From an uncultured SAR86 cluster bacterium (GTDB lineage Bacteria; Pseudomonadota; Gammaproteobacteria; Magnimaribacterales; D2472), in contig CACNUA010000003.1 of NCBI GenBank assembly GCA_902623535.1, positions 1-64,000 on the forward strand: DNA of 64,000 nucleotides, in the 5' to 3' direction. Of this stretch, positions 29,608 through 38,823 are shown in pieces (position 1 is the first letter of the stretch; every line of letters begins with the position of its first letter). A model generated the notes under the pieces. It had not been told where the DNA came from, did not search any database, and was given only the letters and a program-made list of their open reading frames with translations. The position numbers and the translations under genes were made by a program.

Positions 29608-30426
29608 TCATTTTAATTGTATATTAAAAAATTCAGAAACTGTTTTGTCGGCAATCCTCTGAAGTTTGATTGCAACGGATGGTTCGATATTACCGACTCC
29701 TATATTACCTTCAGTGCTGCGCTCAAAAAGAGTAGCAAATACAACACTTGCGGCAAGGTAGGTACCCTCTTCTGAGGGGTGCCTGTTATCGCTAGTGTAT
29801 AAATTAATTTCTGGATGGGACTTATTTCCAAGATCAAATGCTTCGCCAGCTGGAATAAGAAGTAGCTTATTTAAATTCGCTGCTTTTAAAAATTCCTTTT
29901 TAAGTTTTTTATACATTGTGGGTTTGTTTTTGTAACCCCAAGTCATAAAAAGTATGGGCTCTGCTTTATTTTTTCTGATAGTTTTTGAATGTTTTGCAAC
30001 ATAACTATAAAAGGCTTCTTTGGTCTTTGGATGAATTGGGCAAAGACTGCAATCAGAAATTATTACTGCATCCACAGAAGTCTCATCATACTCAATGTAC
30101 GAGTTGTCTTTATTAGAATCGATTTTAAAACTACCTATATTTGGATTGCTTAAATAACTCTTAACATTATGCCAAGACAATGAAGACCCATTGATGGTAA
30201 TTGAGCGCCTTTTGATGTCTCCTATTTCAGGATCAGCTTTAATAAGTTTTCCAAGGTGGTTATGGAGACTATTGTTGTAATAAAAAAAACTGTGTCCCAC
30301 AAACATTACTGATTTAATATCATTTGATTTTGTAGATTTAATGATTGGGATTAGATCGTCTGAAGAAATTGAAATTGTAAAGATCAGACTGACTGCAATA
30401 AAAGCATTGTTTAAATTAATACGCAT
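29608..30426 (-). CDS. secreted SGNH/GDSL hydrolase-like protein
   Basis: GHSFFYYNN nucleophile block, DNRHPSEEGTYLAA Asp-His block; start at 30426 preferred. Confidence 0.6.
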   Translation of the reverse strand: MRINLNNAFIAVSLIFTISISSDDLIPIIKSTKSNDIKSVMFVGHSFFYYNNSLHNHLGKLIKADPEIGDIKRRSITINGSSLSWHNVKSYLSNPNIGSFKIDSNKDNSYIEYDETSVDAVIISDCSLCPIHPKTKEAFYSYVAKHSKTIRKNKAEPILFMTWGYKNKPTMYKKLKKEFLKAANLNKLLLIPAGEAFDLGNKSHPEINLYTSDNRHPSEEGTYLAASVVFATLFERSTEGNIGVGNIEPSVAIKLQRIADKTVSEFFNIQLK

Positions 30427-30457
30427 TTCTAACAATTATATTCTTTGCTAATAATTT

Positions 30458-30533
<76 letters not shown>

Positions 30534-30624
30534 AATAATTAGATTGGCTATTCTAAATTGTTTTATGGTTGGTTGCTATACATAGCATTTCAAGATATCT
30601 TCGCTAAGTTAATCTCTAGAACTT

Positions 30625-32079
30625 ATGAATAAAAAAACACCTGTCGTAGTTGGTCTTGGAATAATCCAACAACATGGAACATATGATGAACTTGATGAAG
30701 CATTAATTTTGATGGAAAAAGCAACGCTCGAAGCTATTGAGGATTGCGGCAACCCAAAAATTACTGACTACATTGACATCATTGATATCCCTAAAGGTTT
30801 TTGGGCTTACAGAGATCCAGGCAAGTGGATTGGAGAAAAGCATGGTTTTCAGCATGCAAAAACCAGTGTTAATAAGATCGGAGTTTTACAACAGCACCTC
30901 ATAAATTCTGCTGCACTAAGAATCCAAAATGGTGAAATTCGTGGCGGCCTTATTCTTGGTGGTGAGTCCAGAGCAAAAATGATTTCAGCTTTAAAAGAGA
31001 AAAGAGACTTCAAAGAACTGGAGCTAAATACGAATCCAGATATGTATGTCAAAGCAAAAGATGATCTGTATGGGCCACAAGAAGCTGAAATCCTAGGATT
31101 AATGGCGGTTGGTTATTACGCAGTTCTTGAAAGTGCAATGCGATTTCACAAACAACATACATTAAAAGAACATGAAGACTATCTATCAAATATGTATGCA
31201 GATTTTTCTCAAATTGCTGCAAAAAATCCTCATGCATGGAATCAAAAAGAATATCAGCCTAAAGAAATTAGTGAGCCCTCCCCTAAAAATAAACCAATTG
31301 CCTATCCATATAATAAATTACACAACACCTCATGGAATGTTAATCAGGCATCCGCGATGATTATTATTGATGAAGAGATAGCTGATAAATTAAAGATCCC
31401 AAAAAATAAAAGATCATATCCATTGGCTTCATCTGAAACTAACCATATGCTCGCTCTTGTTGAGAGACCAAACTTTGTAAGTTCTGCTGGATTGGAATTG
31501 TCTGCTGCATATATAAATAAAAAGATTTCAAATTATGGGAAGCTCCCATCAATCGTTGACCTTTATAGCTGTTTCCCAGTTGCTATCCAGCAATGCGAAA
31601 ACGTCCTTGAACTAGATCCCTCAATACCAAAAACTATTACCGGAGGAATGCCATTTGCTGGTGGACCTCTGAATAACTATATGCTTCACGCCACAGTACA
31701 GGCGTTACTTCTATTGCGAGAGAATCCAGATAATATCGCTTTAATAACAGGTATCTCAGGGATGATGACAAAACAGGCTTTTGGCCTTTGGTCAGGGCAG
31801 AAGCTTGATGAATTCACTCATTTGGATACTACTGAAGATGCTAAGCAAATTGATCTTCCAAAAGAAATATCTGCTTTTGAGTCTGGAGATGGGCATGTCA
31901 TCGGTTACACAGTTTTATTTGATAAATTAGATGCTGAGAAAGCAGTTATATACATTGAAGATTTGCAAGGAAAAAGAAAAGTTGTAACATCAAATGAAGT
32001 AGATATTTTAAAAAACATGAGGGAAGAAGAATGGGTTGGAAAAGCAATCAGGTACAAAGACTCAGTGTTGGTCTCTTAA
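30625..32079 (+). CDS. thiolase-like acetyl-CoA acetyltransferase (SCP-x-like family)
   Basis: GGMPFAGGPLNNYMLHAT, GISGMMTKQAFGLWS. Confidence 0.82.
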   Translation: MNKKTPVVVGLGIIQQHGTYDELDEALILMEKATLEAIEDCGNPKITDYIDIIDIPKGFWAYRDPGKWIGEKHGFQHAKTSVNKIGVLQQHLINSAALRIQNGEIRGGLILGGESRAKMISALKEKRDFKELELNTNPDMYVKAKDDLYGPQEAEILGLMAVGYYAVLESAMRFHKQHTLKEHEDYLSNMYADFSQIAAKNPHAWNQKEYQPKEISEPSPKNKPIAYPYNKLHNTSWNVNQASAMIIIDEEIADKLKIPKNKRSYPLASSETNHMLALVERPNFVSSAGLELSAAYINKKISNYGKLPSIVDLYSCFPVAIQQCENVLELDPSIPKTITGGMPFAGGPLNNYMLHATVQALLLLRENPDNIALITGISGMMTKQAFGLWSGQKLDEFTHLDTTEDAKQIDLPKEISAFESGDGHVIGYTVLFDKLDAEKAVIYIEDLQGKRKVVTSNEVDILKNMREEEWVGKAIRYKDSVLVS

Positions 32080-33467
32080 CACTATTTATTGCATCACTAG
32101 ATGCCTCACAAAATTCAGTAAATCAATCTATTAAAAAACACCAATTAACATTTGAAAATGTTGCTATGGATATATGGGATTTAGCTGAGGTTGGTTATCA
32201 AGAATACAAGAGTTCAGAAATTCTAATCAATGTACTTAAAAAGAATGGGTTTAAGATTACAACCGGAGTAGCTGATATTCCTACTGCTTTCATTGCTGAG
32301 TATTCCAATGGTGGTCCTATTATTGGGATATTGGGTGAATATGATGCCTTGCCAGGAGTGATGCAAACATCGTCTCCCTTCAAAGAAACTCGTGCCGACA
32401 GGATCGCAGGTCATGCCTGTGGTCATCACATGTTTGGTGCTGCCTCTGCATGGGCAGCAGTAACGATCAAAGAGTGGATTGAAAAAACCAATACCCCTGG
32501 GACAATAAGATTTTATGGTACGCCAGCTGAGGAAGGTGGTTCAGGAAAAGTCTATATGGTGCGAGAAGGCCTCTTCAAGGATGTTGACGTAGCACTTCAC
32601 TGGCATCCTGGAAGTGTTAATCATGCAAACCCAAGAACTTCAAATTCGAATAAATCAGCTAAATTTACTTTTAATGGAATTTCTGCACATGCTGCTGGGT
32701 CACCTGATAAAGGTAGATCTGCTCTTGATGGTGTTGAATCAATGAACATGATGGTCAATTTAATGCGTGAGCACATCCCTCAAGAGTCAAGAATTCATTA
32801 TGTGATTACCAAGGGTGGTTTAGCTCCAAACGTCGTTCCAGATGTTGCGGAAGTTTATTACTACATAAGACATCCTAAAATGCAGATGGTCAACGAACTT
32901 TTTGAAAGAGTTGTAAAAGCTGCGGAAGGAGCTGCTATAGGAACAGATACAAGTGTTTCTTACGAAGTTATGCATGGAAATTACTCATTATTACCTAATG
33001 ATGCAATTCAGCGGATAATGTACGAAAAACTAACTCAAAGAGGTGGTGTTTCCTATAATCAAAAAGAACAAGAATACGCAGAAGAGATTTATCAAACTCT
33101 CGTGAGTCCATCAGGTAAAATTGGGGATCAAGAGAAAGTTCTCGCCTATAGACAAACACATGGTTATGGTTCAACAGATGTTGGGGATGTAAGTTGGGTT
33201 GTTCCAACTGGTGGCATTCGTGTAGCGACCTGGGTTCCTGGAACAGCTTCTCATTCATGGCAGGCAGTAGCTATTGGAGGAACATCAATTGGACTGAAAG
33301 GAACCAAGTTAGCTGCAGAAGTACTTAGTGACACTGCAATCGAATTAATGATGAATCCTTTGATAATTCAAAATGCTAATCAAGAGCTTCAAAAAAGAGT
33401 TGGTAAAGATTTTGTTTACGAACCATTGCTTGGTGATCGTCTGCCACCACTTAACTATAGGAACTAG
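32031..33467 (+). CDS. M20-family amidohydrolase (aminobenzoyl-glutamate hydrolase-like), possible signal peptide
   Basis: GEYDALPGV, AGHACGHHMFGAAS, GTPAEEGGSGK. Confidence 0.9.
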   Translation: MGWKSNQVQRLSVGLLTLFIASLDASQNSVNQSIKKHQLTFENVAMDIWDLAEVGYQEYKSSEILINVLKKNGFKITTGVADIPTAFIAEYSNGGPIIGILGEYDALPGVMQTSSPFKETRADRIAGHACGHHMFGAASAWAAVTIKEWIEKTNTPGTIRFYGTPAEEGGSGKVYMVREGLFKDVDVALHWHPGSVNHANPRTSNSNKSAKFTFNGISAHAAGSPDKGRSALDGVESMNMMVNLMREHIPQESRIHYVITKGGLAPNVVPDVAEVYYYIRHPKMQMVNELFERVVKAAEGAAIGTDTSVSYEVMHGNYSLLPNDAIQRIMYEKLTQRGGVSYNQKEQEYAEEIYQTLVSPSGKIGDQEKVLAYRQTHGYGSTDVGDVSWVVPTGGIRVATWVPGTASHSWQAVAIGGTSIGLKGTKLAAEVLSDTAIELMMNPLIIQNANQELQKRVGKDFVYEPLLGDRLPPLNYRN

Positions 33468-33532
33468 TTAAAATTTTTGTTTTTTACCAAAAAATTGTTA
33501 ATATTTAGTAAGTTCATAACACAGGGGGAACT

Positions 33533-36478
33533 ATGAAATTTAAAATTGCATTATTTGCGTGTCTAGGCTTAATTTTACCTTTAACCATATCTGCACAATC
33601 TAGTGATGATGTTGAAGAAGTTGTGGTTGTTGGATCACAAATTAAAGGAGCTAAAATTACTGATGCCTTGGCTGTTTCTGTTATTTCTACAAAAGATATT
33701 GAAACTATCGGTGTAGATTCTGGAGATGACCTTTTAGAGAATTTAGTTGAGCAAGGCGCTAACTACTTCAATGAGGCTGAGGATGCTTCCGGTGGTGTTA
33801 ATGCTAACCGTGGTGATGTAGGAGCGTATAACCTAAGAAACATGGGTGTTGGTAATACGTTAACCCTTCTCAACGGTAGAAGACTTGTTAATAGTGGTAC
33901 CTATCAAACAGAATTAATCGGTGGCGACTTTGTTCCAACTATTTCAGCTAACTCAAACTTAATCCCTGTGTATGGCCTTGAGAGAGTTGAGGTATTGAGG
34001 GATGGAGCATCTGCTATTTATGGTGCTGATGCCGTAGCCGGTGTTGTTAATAATGTATTACAGAAAGACTTTGAAGGTCTAACTGTAAGAGCAAAAATAA
34101 CAGCCTATGATCATTTTGAAACTGAAGACAATACAGTCAATGTGAAGTGGGGTTCATTCTTTAATGATGGAGCAACCAATGTAAGTGTTTTCTTTGACCA
34201 CTACGACCGAGGCGCTATTAATGCACAAGAAGATCCCAGATGGGGTGCTGGAGAACATAGACCTTTTGTTGATGATGACTCTCCATGGAAAACAAGCACA
34301 GCGTTTAGAAATTTAAGTACAAACTCAGAATATCCCCAAATGGATATGGTCAGTAGTGCTACAAGTATTGCCGGAACTGAATATGACAAGGTTTTTACAG
34401 ACTCAGCTGGAGAGTTTGAGTTATTCCCAATAGGTGATTCTAGATGTACAAATAGAGGAAACCCTTTATTCGATACAGGCTACGGTACTTGTATAGCTCC
34501 TGATGGTAATGGAGTCATTCGAGAAAACTTTTGGGGGCCAACCGACAGAAGGTCTGAGCTTGTAAGGAATAATGTTGTTCTTTTTATCAATCATCAAATG
34601 GATAATGGTGTTGAGGCTTTCACTGAGGTCGCTGCTTATAGTTCAGACAGTGACAGAATTGCACATGCATCATACGCATTTACTTCATCCAAACACAGAG
34701 TAGGTCCTGATAACTATTACCTTAATCAATTAACTTATAACGGTGTTGCTATCTTTGCTGGAAAAGAACTTTTCATTGATAACTATAGATACACTGAAAG
34801 ACAAAGATTGGTGAATGTTAAGAAAGAGACTTATAGATTCTTGCAAGGTTTCAGAGGCACTTCTGGTAATTGGGATTGGGAAACAGCAATAATGTCCTCC
34901 ATTGCAAAACATAGAGATGTTACTAGAAATAGATTATCAAATAATCTTCTAAAAGAAGCACTAAGAGATCCTACACCTGCTGCATATAACCCATTTAGTG
35001 CAGGAGTTAATACAAATATCGAAAGAGCTCTTGTTGACGTATATAGAAAAAATGAAAGTTCTCTTGATATGTTTGATTTCAAGATGTCTAACCCATCTGT
35101 TGCATCATTGCCTGCTGGTGATGTTGGAATGTTGGTAGGTTTTGAATACCGTGAAGAAGAAATCATTGATGATCGTGATCCAAGGCTTGATGGAACCATA
35201 ACTTACACTGATTATGAGGGAGACACCTATCCTTTGGTTGGGGATGTAGTTAATTCCTCTCCTACTGGAGACTTAGAAGGCTCAAGAGACGTCACATCAT
35301 TATTCACAGAATTCCAAATTCCACTAGCTGACAATATTGATGCTCAATTGGCTGTGAGATATGAAGATTTCTCAGACTTTGGGGATAGTACTGTTGGAAA
35401 ATTTGCTGTGGGTTGGGATGTTGCTCAATGGTTAAGGCTTAGAGGATCAGTGTCAACATCATTCAGAGCTCCGAATATTCCTCAGATAAATGAAAAAGTA
35501 GTTGTTAGATCCGGAACAAGATACGACCGTGCTGCTTTTAGAGTGAATGAACTTCAGAGCGTTGGAAATGTGATTGATTCAGACTCAAGATATACAATTC
35601 AGAGGAAAGCTGTTGGTGCATCAGGACTTGAAGCTGAAGAATCTGATAATACCTCTTTTGGTATTGTTTTAATGCCTTCAGACAGTCTTACAATAACTGT
35701 TGACGCATGGACTATTGAAAAAGATAAAACAATTGGTTTATTTGGTAGAGAAAACCAAACAGTTAACGACATGTTGCTTAGATTAGCAAATGGTACTAAT
35801 AATTGTGATACTTTTGCTGGTGATCCATTGGTAGTAAGGGAAGCGCCTGATGATGGTGACCTTGCTGCATTTGCTGCCGCTGGTGTTTGTCCTTTTGGGG
35901 AGATTAAATATGTTGAAAATAACTATATCAACCTTGCAATGAGAACTGTTGAAGGTGTGGATGTTGGCATCTACTATAACTTCTCAACCGATTGGGGTGA
36001 TTTTGATATCAGATACAATGGAACTTACCTTGATAAATTTGAGCAAGAAGCAACTGGTCAATTTGCTGATTTACAAGCTAAGAAAGACTCTGGTGAAATC
36101 CCTGAAAGTATTCCTCTGAAAGGTTTTGGTGATCTTCTTAACAAAGATGGTATTTATGATGAAAAACATAACTTTAGAATCTCATGGGATAAGGGTGATT
36201 GGGGCGCAAGCTTGAGTGGTACTCAGAAAGGTGCTTTTGAGCAAACCTCTCTTGGCTTAAAGAATGGTGTTCCATACATAGTTGATTCTGTTACTCATCT
36301 TGATGCAACTGTATCTTACAACTTTGAATTAAGTGGTAATAAAGCAAGACTCAGATTTGCTGTAAAGAATCTTGAAGATGAAAGAGCACCTACTGCAGAC
36401 AGATACTACGGTTTCTTTGCAGATGCTCATGGCGACTATGGAAGAAACTATTACGTTGATTTAAGAGTTTCATTATAA
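33533..36478 (+). CDS. TonB-dependent receptor
   Basis: VEEVVVVGSQIKG, plug VEVLRDGASAIYGADAVAGVVNNVL, SD gggga upstream. Confidence 0.95.
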   Translation: MKFKIALFACLGLILPLTISAQSSDDVEEVVVVGSQIKGAKITDALAVSVISTKDIETIGVDSGDDLLENLVEQGANYFNEAEDASGGVNANRGDVGAYNLRNMGVGNTLTLLNGRRLVNSGTYQTELIGGDFVPTISANSNLIPVYGLERVEVLRDGASAIYGADAVAGVVNNVLQKDFEGLTVRAKITAYDHFETEDNTVNVKWGSFFNDGATNVSVFFDHYDRGAINAQEDPRWGAGEHRPFVDDDSPWKTSTAFRNLSTNSEYPQMDMVSSATSIAGTEYDKVFTDSAGEFELFPIGDSRCTNRGNPLFDTGYGTCIAPDGNGVIRENFWGPTDRRSELVRNNVVLFINHQMDNGVEAFTEVAAYSSDSDRIAHASYAFTSSKHRVGPDNYYLNQLTYNGVAIFAGKELFIDNYRYTERQRLVNVKKETYRFLQGFRGTSGNWDWETAIMSSIAKHRDVTRNRLSNNLLKEALRDPTPAAYNPFSAGVNTNIERALVDVYRKNESSLDMFDFKMSNPSVASLPAGDVGMLVGFEYREEEIIDDRDPRLDGTITYTDYEGDTYPLVGDVVNSSPTGDLEGSRDVTSLFTEFQIPLADNIDAQLAVRYEDFSDFGDSTVGKFAVGWDVAQWLRLRGSVSTSFRAPNIPQINEKVVVRSGTRYDRAAFRVNELQSVGNVIDSDSRYTIQRKAVGASGLEAEESDNTSFGIVLMPSDSLTITVDAWTIEKDKTIGLFGRENQTVNDMLLRLANGTNNCDTFAGDPLVVREAPDDGDLAAFAAAGVCPFGEIKYVENNYINLAMRTVEGVDVGIYYNFSTDWGDFDIRYNGTYLDKFEQEATGQFADLQAKKDSGEIPESIPLKGFGDLLNKDGIYDEKHNFRISWDKGDWGASLSGTQKGAFEQTSLGLKNGVPYIVDSVTHLDATVSYNFELSGNKARLRFAVKNLEDERAPTADRYYGFFADAHGDYGRNYYVDLRVSL

Positions 36479-36495
36479 AAATAAGCTAAAATTTA

Positions 36496-36520
36496 AGGGA
36501 GCTTTATGCTCCCTTTTTTT
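36496..36520 (+). terminator. intrinsic terminator overlapping translation start region of next gene
   Basis: aGGGAGC-tttat-GCTCCC-ttttttt. Confidence 0.85.
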
Positions 36521-37387
36521 ATGAAAATAAAAACATCAATATTTTTCGTTTTACTAGCCTTCGCATTATCTGCTGAGGCTGAAAATGGTTTCTACAAAGT
36601 AGAAAAGGTTAATGGCGAAGAAATAAATTTATATTTTGCTAAGCCTAAATACGTCGATAATAAAACACGGTTAGTAGTTGTAATGCATGGTCGAAAAAGG
36701 AATGCCGAGGAATATAGAGATCAGTGGTCAGATTTTGCAAATGAATTAAATCTCGTTGTTGTTGTGCCGGAATTTTCTGAAGCCCAGTTCCCAATGGTTT
36801 GGGGCTATAACTATGGTGGCATAAAAACAAAGCCAGAAGAATTATCAAACCTAAATGATTCAAGTTTTAGCTATATAGAGTTAGTTGTAAATCAAGCACT
36901 AAAAAAGTTTAGATTGAAATCAGATAACTGGGGCCTATATGGTCATGGTGCTGGCGCTCACTTTGTTCATCGATATGTTTTGTATTATCCAGAATCCTCT
37001 TACACCCTAGCCATTGCAGCTAATCTAGGCTGGTATCTAACAATGACCGACAAGCAATGGCCATTTGGATTAAAAAATTCTGATATAAATGAAGAAATGT
37101 TAAAAAAATCATTTCAAAATTATTTTTTACTCATGCTAGGCATGAGTGACATATCTACAAAACCTAATACAGACTATGTCGCAAGCATATTTGATAAAGT
37201 AACAGACCAAGGCTCCCATAGACTGGAGCGAGGTAGAAATTTCTTTAATGGAGTCCTTAGCAAGTCAAGGGAACTGGATACATTTCTAAAATGGGGCATG
37301 GTTGAGGTGCCAACCAAAGATGGGCATAGTAATACTAAACAGATGGTACCTTTTGCAGCTGAACTTTTTTTTGAGAGGCTCAAATAA
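36521..37387 (+). CDS. secreted alpha/beta hydrolase-fold protein (PHB-depolymerase-like), nucleophile Ser replaced by Gly
   Basis: signal peptide MKIKTSIFFVLLAFALSAEA; YGHGAGAHFVHRYVLYYP where GHSAG is expected. Confidence 0.72.
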   Translation: MKIKTSIFFVLLAFALSAEAENGFYKVEKVNGEEINLYFAKPKYVDNKTRLVVVMHGRKRNAEEYRDQWSDFANELNLVVVVPEFSEAQFPMVWGYNYGGIKTKPEELSNLNDSSFSYIELVVNQALKKFRLKSDNWGLYGHGAGAHFVHRYVLYYPESSYTLAIAANLGWYLTMTDKQWPFGLKNSDINEEMLKKSFQNYFLLMLGMSDISTKPNTDYVASIFDKVTDQGSHRLERGRNFFNGVLSKSRELDTFLKWGMVEVPTKDGHSNTKQMVPFAAELFFERLK

Positions 37388-38823
37388 TGCAAGCCTATAA
37401 AAAGAAAGGATTTTGGGTTGGTCTTTTGTTGTTTATTATTTGTAATCTATTACCTCCTCCTCCAGGATTAAGTGAATCCGGTTGGGTGGTTGCTTCGGTC
37501 ACAATACTTATGGCAGCGTGGTGGGCAACGGAGGCTGTTCCTGTTGCTGTTACCGCCCTGCTTCCTTTAACACTCTTCCCACTTTTAGGAGTTACTGATA
37601 TCAAGACTGCTGGCTTGCCATATGCCAATCCGAATATTTACCTGTTTATGGGTGGTTTTATTCTTGCTCTTGGTATTGAAGCATCGGGACTACACAAACG
37701 TCTTGCTTTAAAGATGCTTTTGCTAGTTGGCAATAGTGGTGCGAGGTTGGTTGGCGGATTTATGTTAGTTTCTGCTCTTATCAGTATGTGGGTAATGAAT
37801 ACATCTACAACTTTGATGCTTTTGCCGATTGGTCTTGCTGTGTGTGCGTCAGTCTCGCAAACCATTCCAGATATGAGTAGCAAAGATCGAAAAAGTTTTG
37901 AAGTTGCACTCTTATTGGGTATCGCCTACGCCGCTACTATTGGAGGAATGTCTACTCTTGTAGGAACTGCTCCAAATATTATTTTTGCTGGGTTCATGAA
38001 AGAAACATATGACATAGAAATATCTTTTATAGACTGGATGCGACTTGCAGTCCCTCTTTCATTCATTATGCTTATTGCATCCTGGTATGCACTAACTTCA
38101 ATTGTCTACCCGGTTAACTTTCAGGCTACCGAAAAAACTAAGACAAAACTTAAAAGTATGCTGGACGAATTAGGAGCTTTGAGTAAGGATGAAAAAAAAG
38201 TGCTTTTAATATTTAGCTTTGCTGCTCTTGCGTGGATGTTCAGAAAATTAATTAATTTAATTCCAGGGTTTGAGTTACTTACTGACGCTGGTGTTGCATT
38301 GATTGCAGCATTACTATTTTTTATTATCCCCTCCTCCATGCATAAAAATGATCTGCTGACTTGGGATCAGGCTAATAAACTTCCATGGGCCTTACTTGTT
38401 CTCTTTGGTGGAGGATTATCGCTTGCAGCCCAAATAGGCTCATCTGGGTTAGGAGAATGGATAGGAGATGGCTTGACAGTCCTTCAGTCAGTTCCACCAA
38501 TTGTATTGGTGCTTTGCGTTGCTACGTTAATTATATTCCTAACTGAAATTACATCTAATGTTGCAACAACGAGCACATTTTTACCAGTTGTTGGTGCAGT
38601 TGCTGTATCAATTGGTGTGCTTCCTGTTTCTCTAACCATTCCGGTTGTCCTTGCAGCTAGTTGTGCTTTTATGCTGCCAGTTGCAACCCCACCAAATGCT
38701 ATTGTTTTTGGTGCAAATAAATTCTCGATTCCAGATATGATACGTGCTGGTTTAGCGCTGAATATTATTGGAATCATTTTAGTCACAATCTTTGCTTATT
38801 ATGTTGCTCCGAATATTTTTTAA
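37387..38823 (+). CDS. SLC13/DASS-family permease
   Basis: AWWATEAVPVAVTALLPLTLFPLLGV, NTSTTLMLLPI, SNVATTSTFLP, MLPVATPPNAIVFG. Confidence 0.95.
   Translation: MQAYKKKGFWVGLLLFIICNLLPPPPGLSESGWVVASVTILMAAWWATEAVPVAVTALLPLTLFPLLGVTDIKTAGLPYANPNIYLFMGGFILALGIEASGLHKRLALKMLLLVGNSGARLVGGFMLVSALISMWVMNTSTTLMLLPIGLAVCASVSQTIPDMSSKDRKSFEVALLLGIAYAATIGGMSTLVGTAPNIIFAGFMKETYDIEISFIDWMRLAVPLSFIMLIASWYALTSIVYPVNFQATEKTKTKLKSMLDELGALSKDEKKVLLIFSFAALAWMFRKLINLIPGFELLTDAGVALIAALLFFIIPSSMHKNDLLTWDQANKLPWALLVLFGGGLSLAAQIGSSGLGEWIGDGLTVLQSVPPIVLVLCVATLIIFLTEITSNVATTSTFLPVVGAVAVSIGVLPVSLTIPVVLAASCAFMLPVATPPNAIVFGANKFSIPDMIRAGLALNIIGIILVTIFAYYVAPNIF

Noticed and set aside
30536-30624. GCTAT-AC-ATAGC inverted repeat downstream of tRNA-Ala as ncRNA or attachment site
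   Set aside because: Only 5-bp arms, no integrase or tRNA 3' duplication nearby; tRNA 3' end faces away.
34831-35199. 122-aa ORF antisense to TBDR
   Set aside because: Ser-rich low-information product opposite a confident TBDR; no start context.
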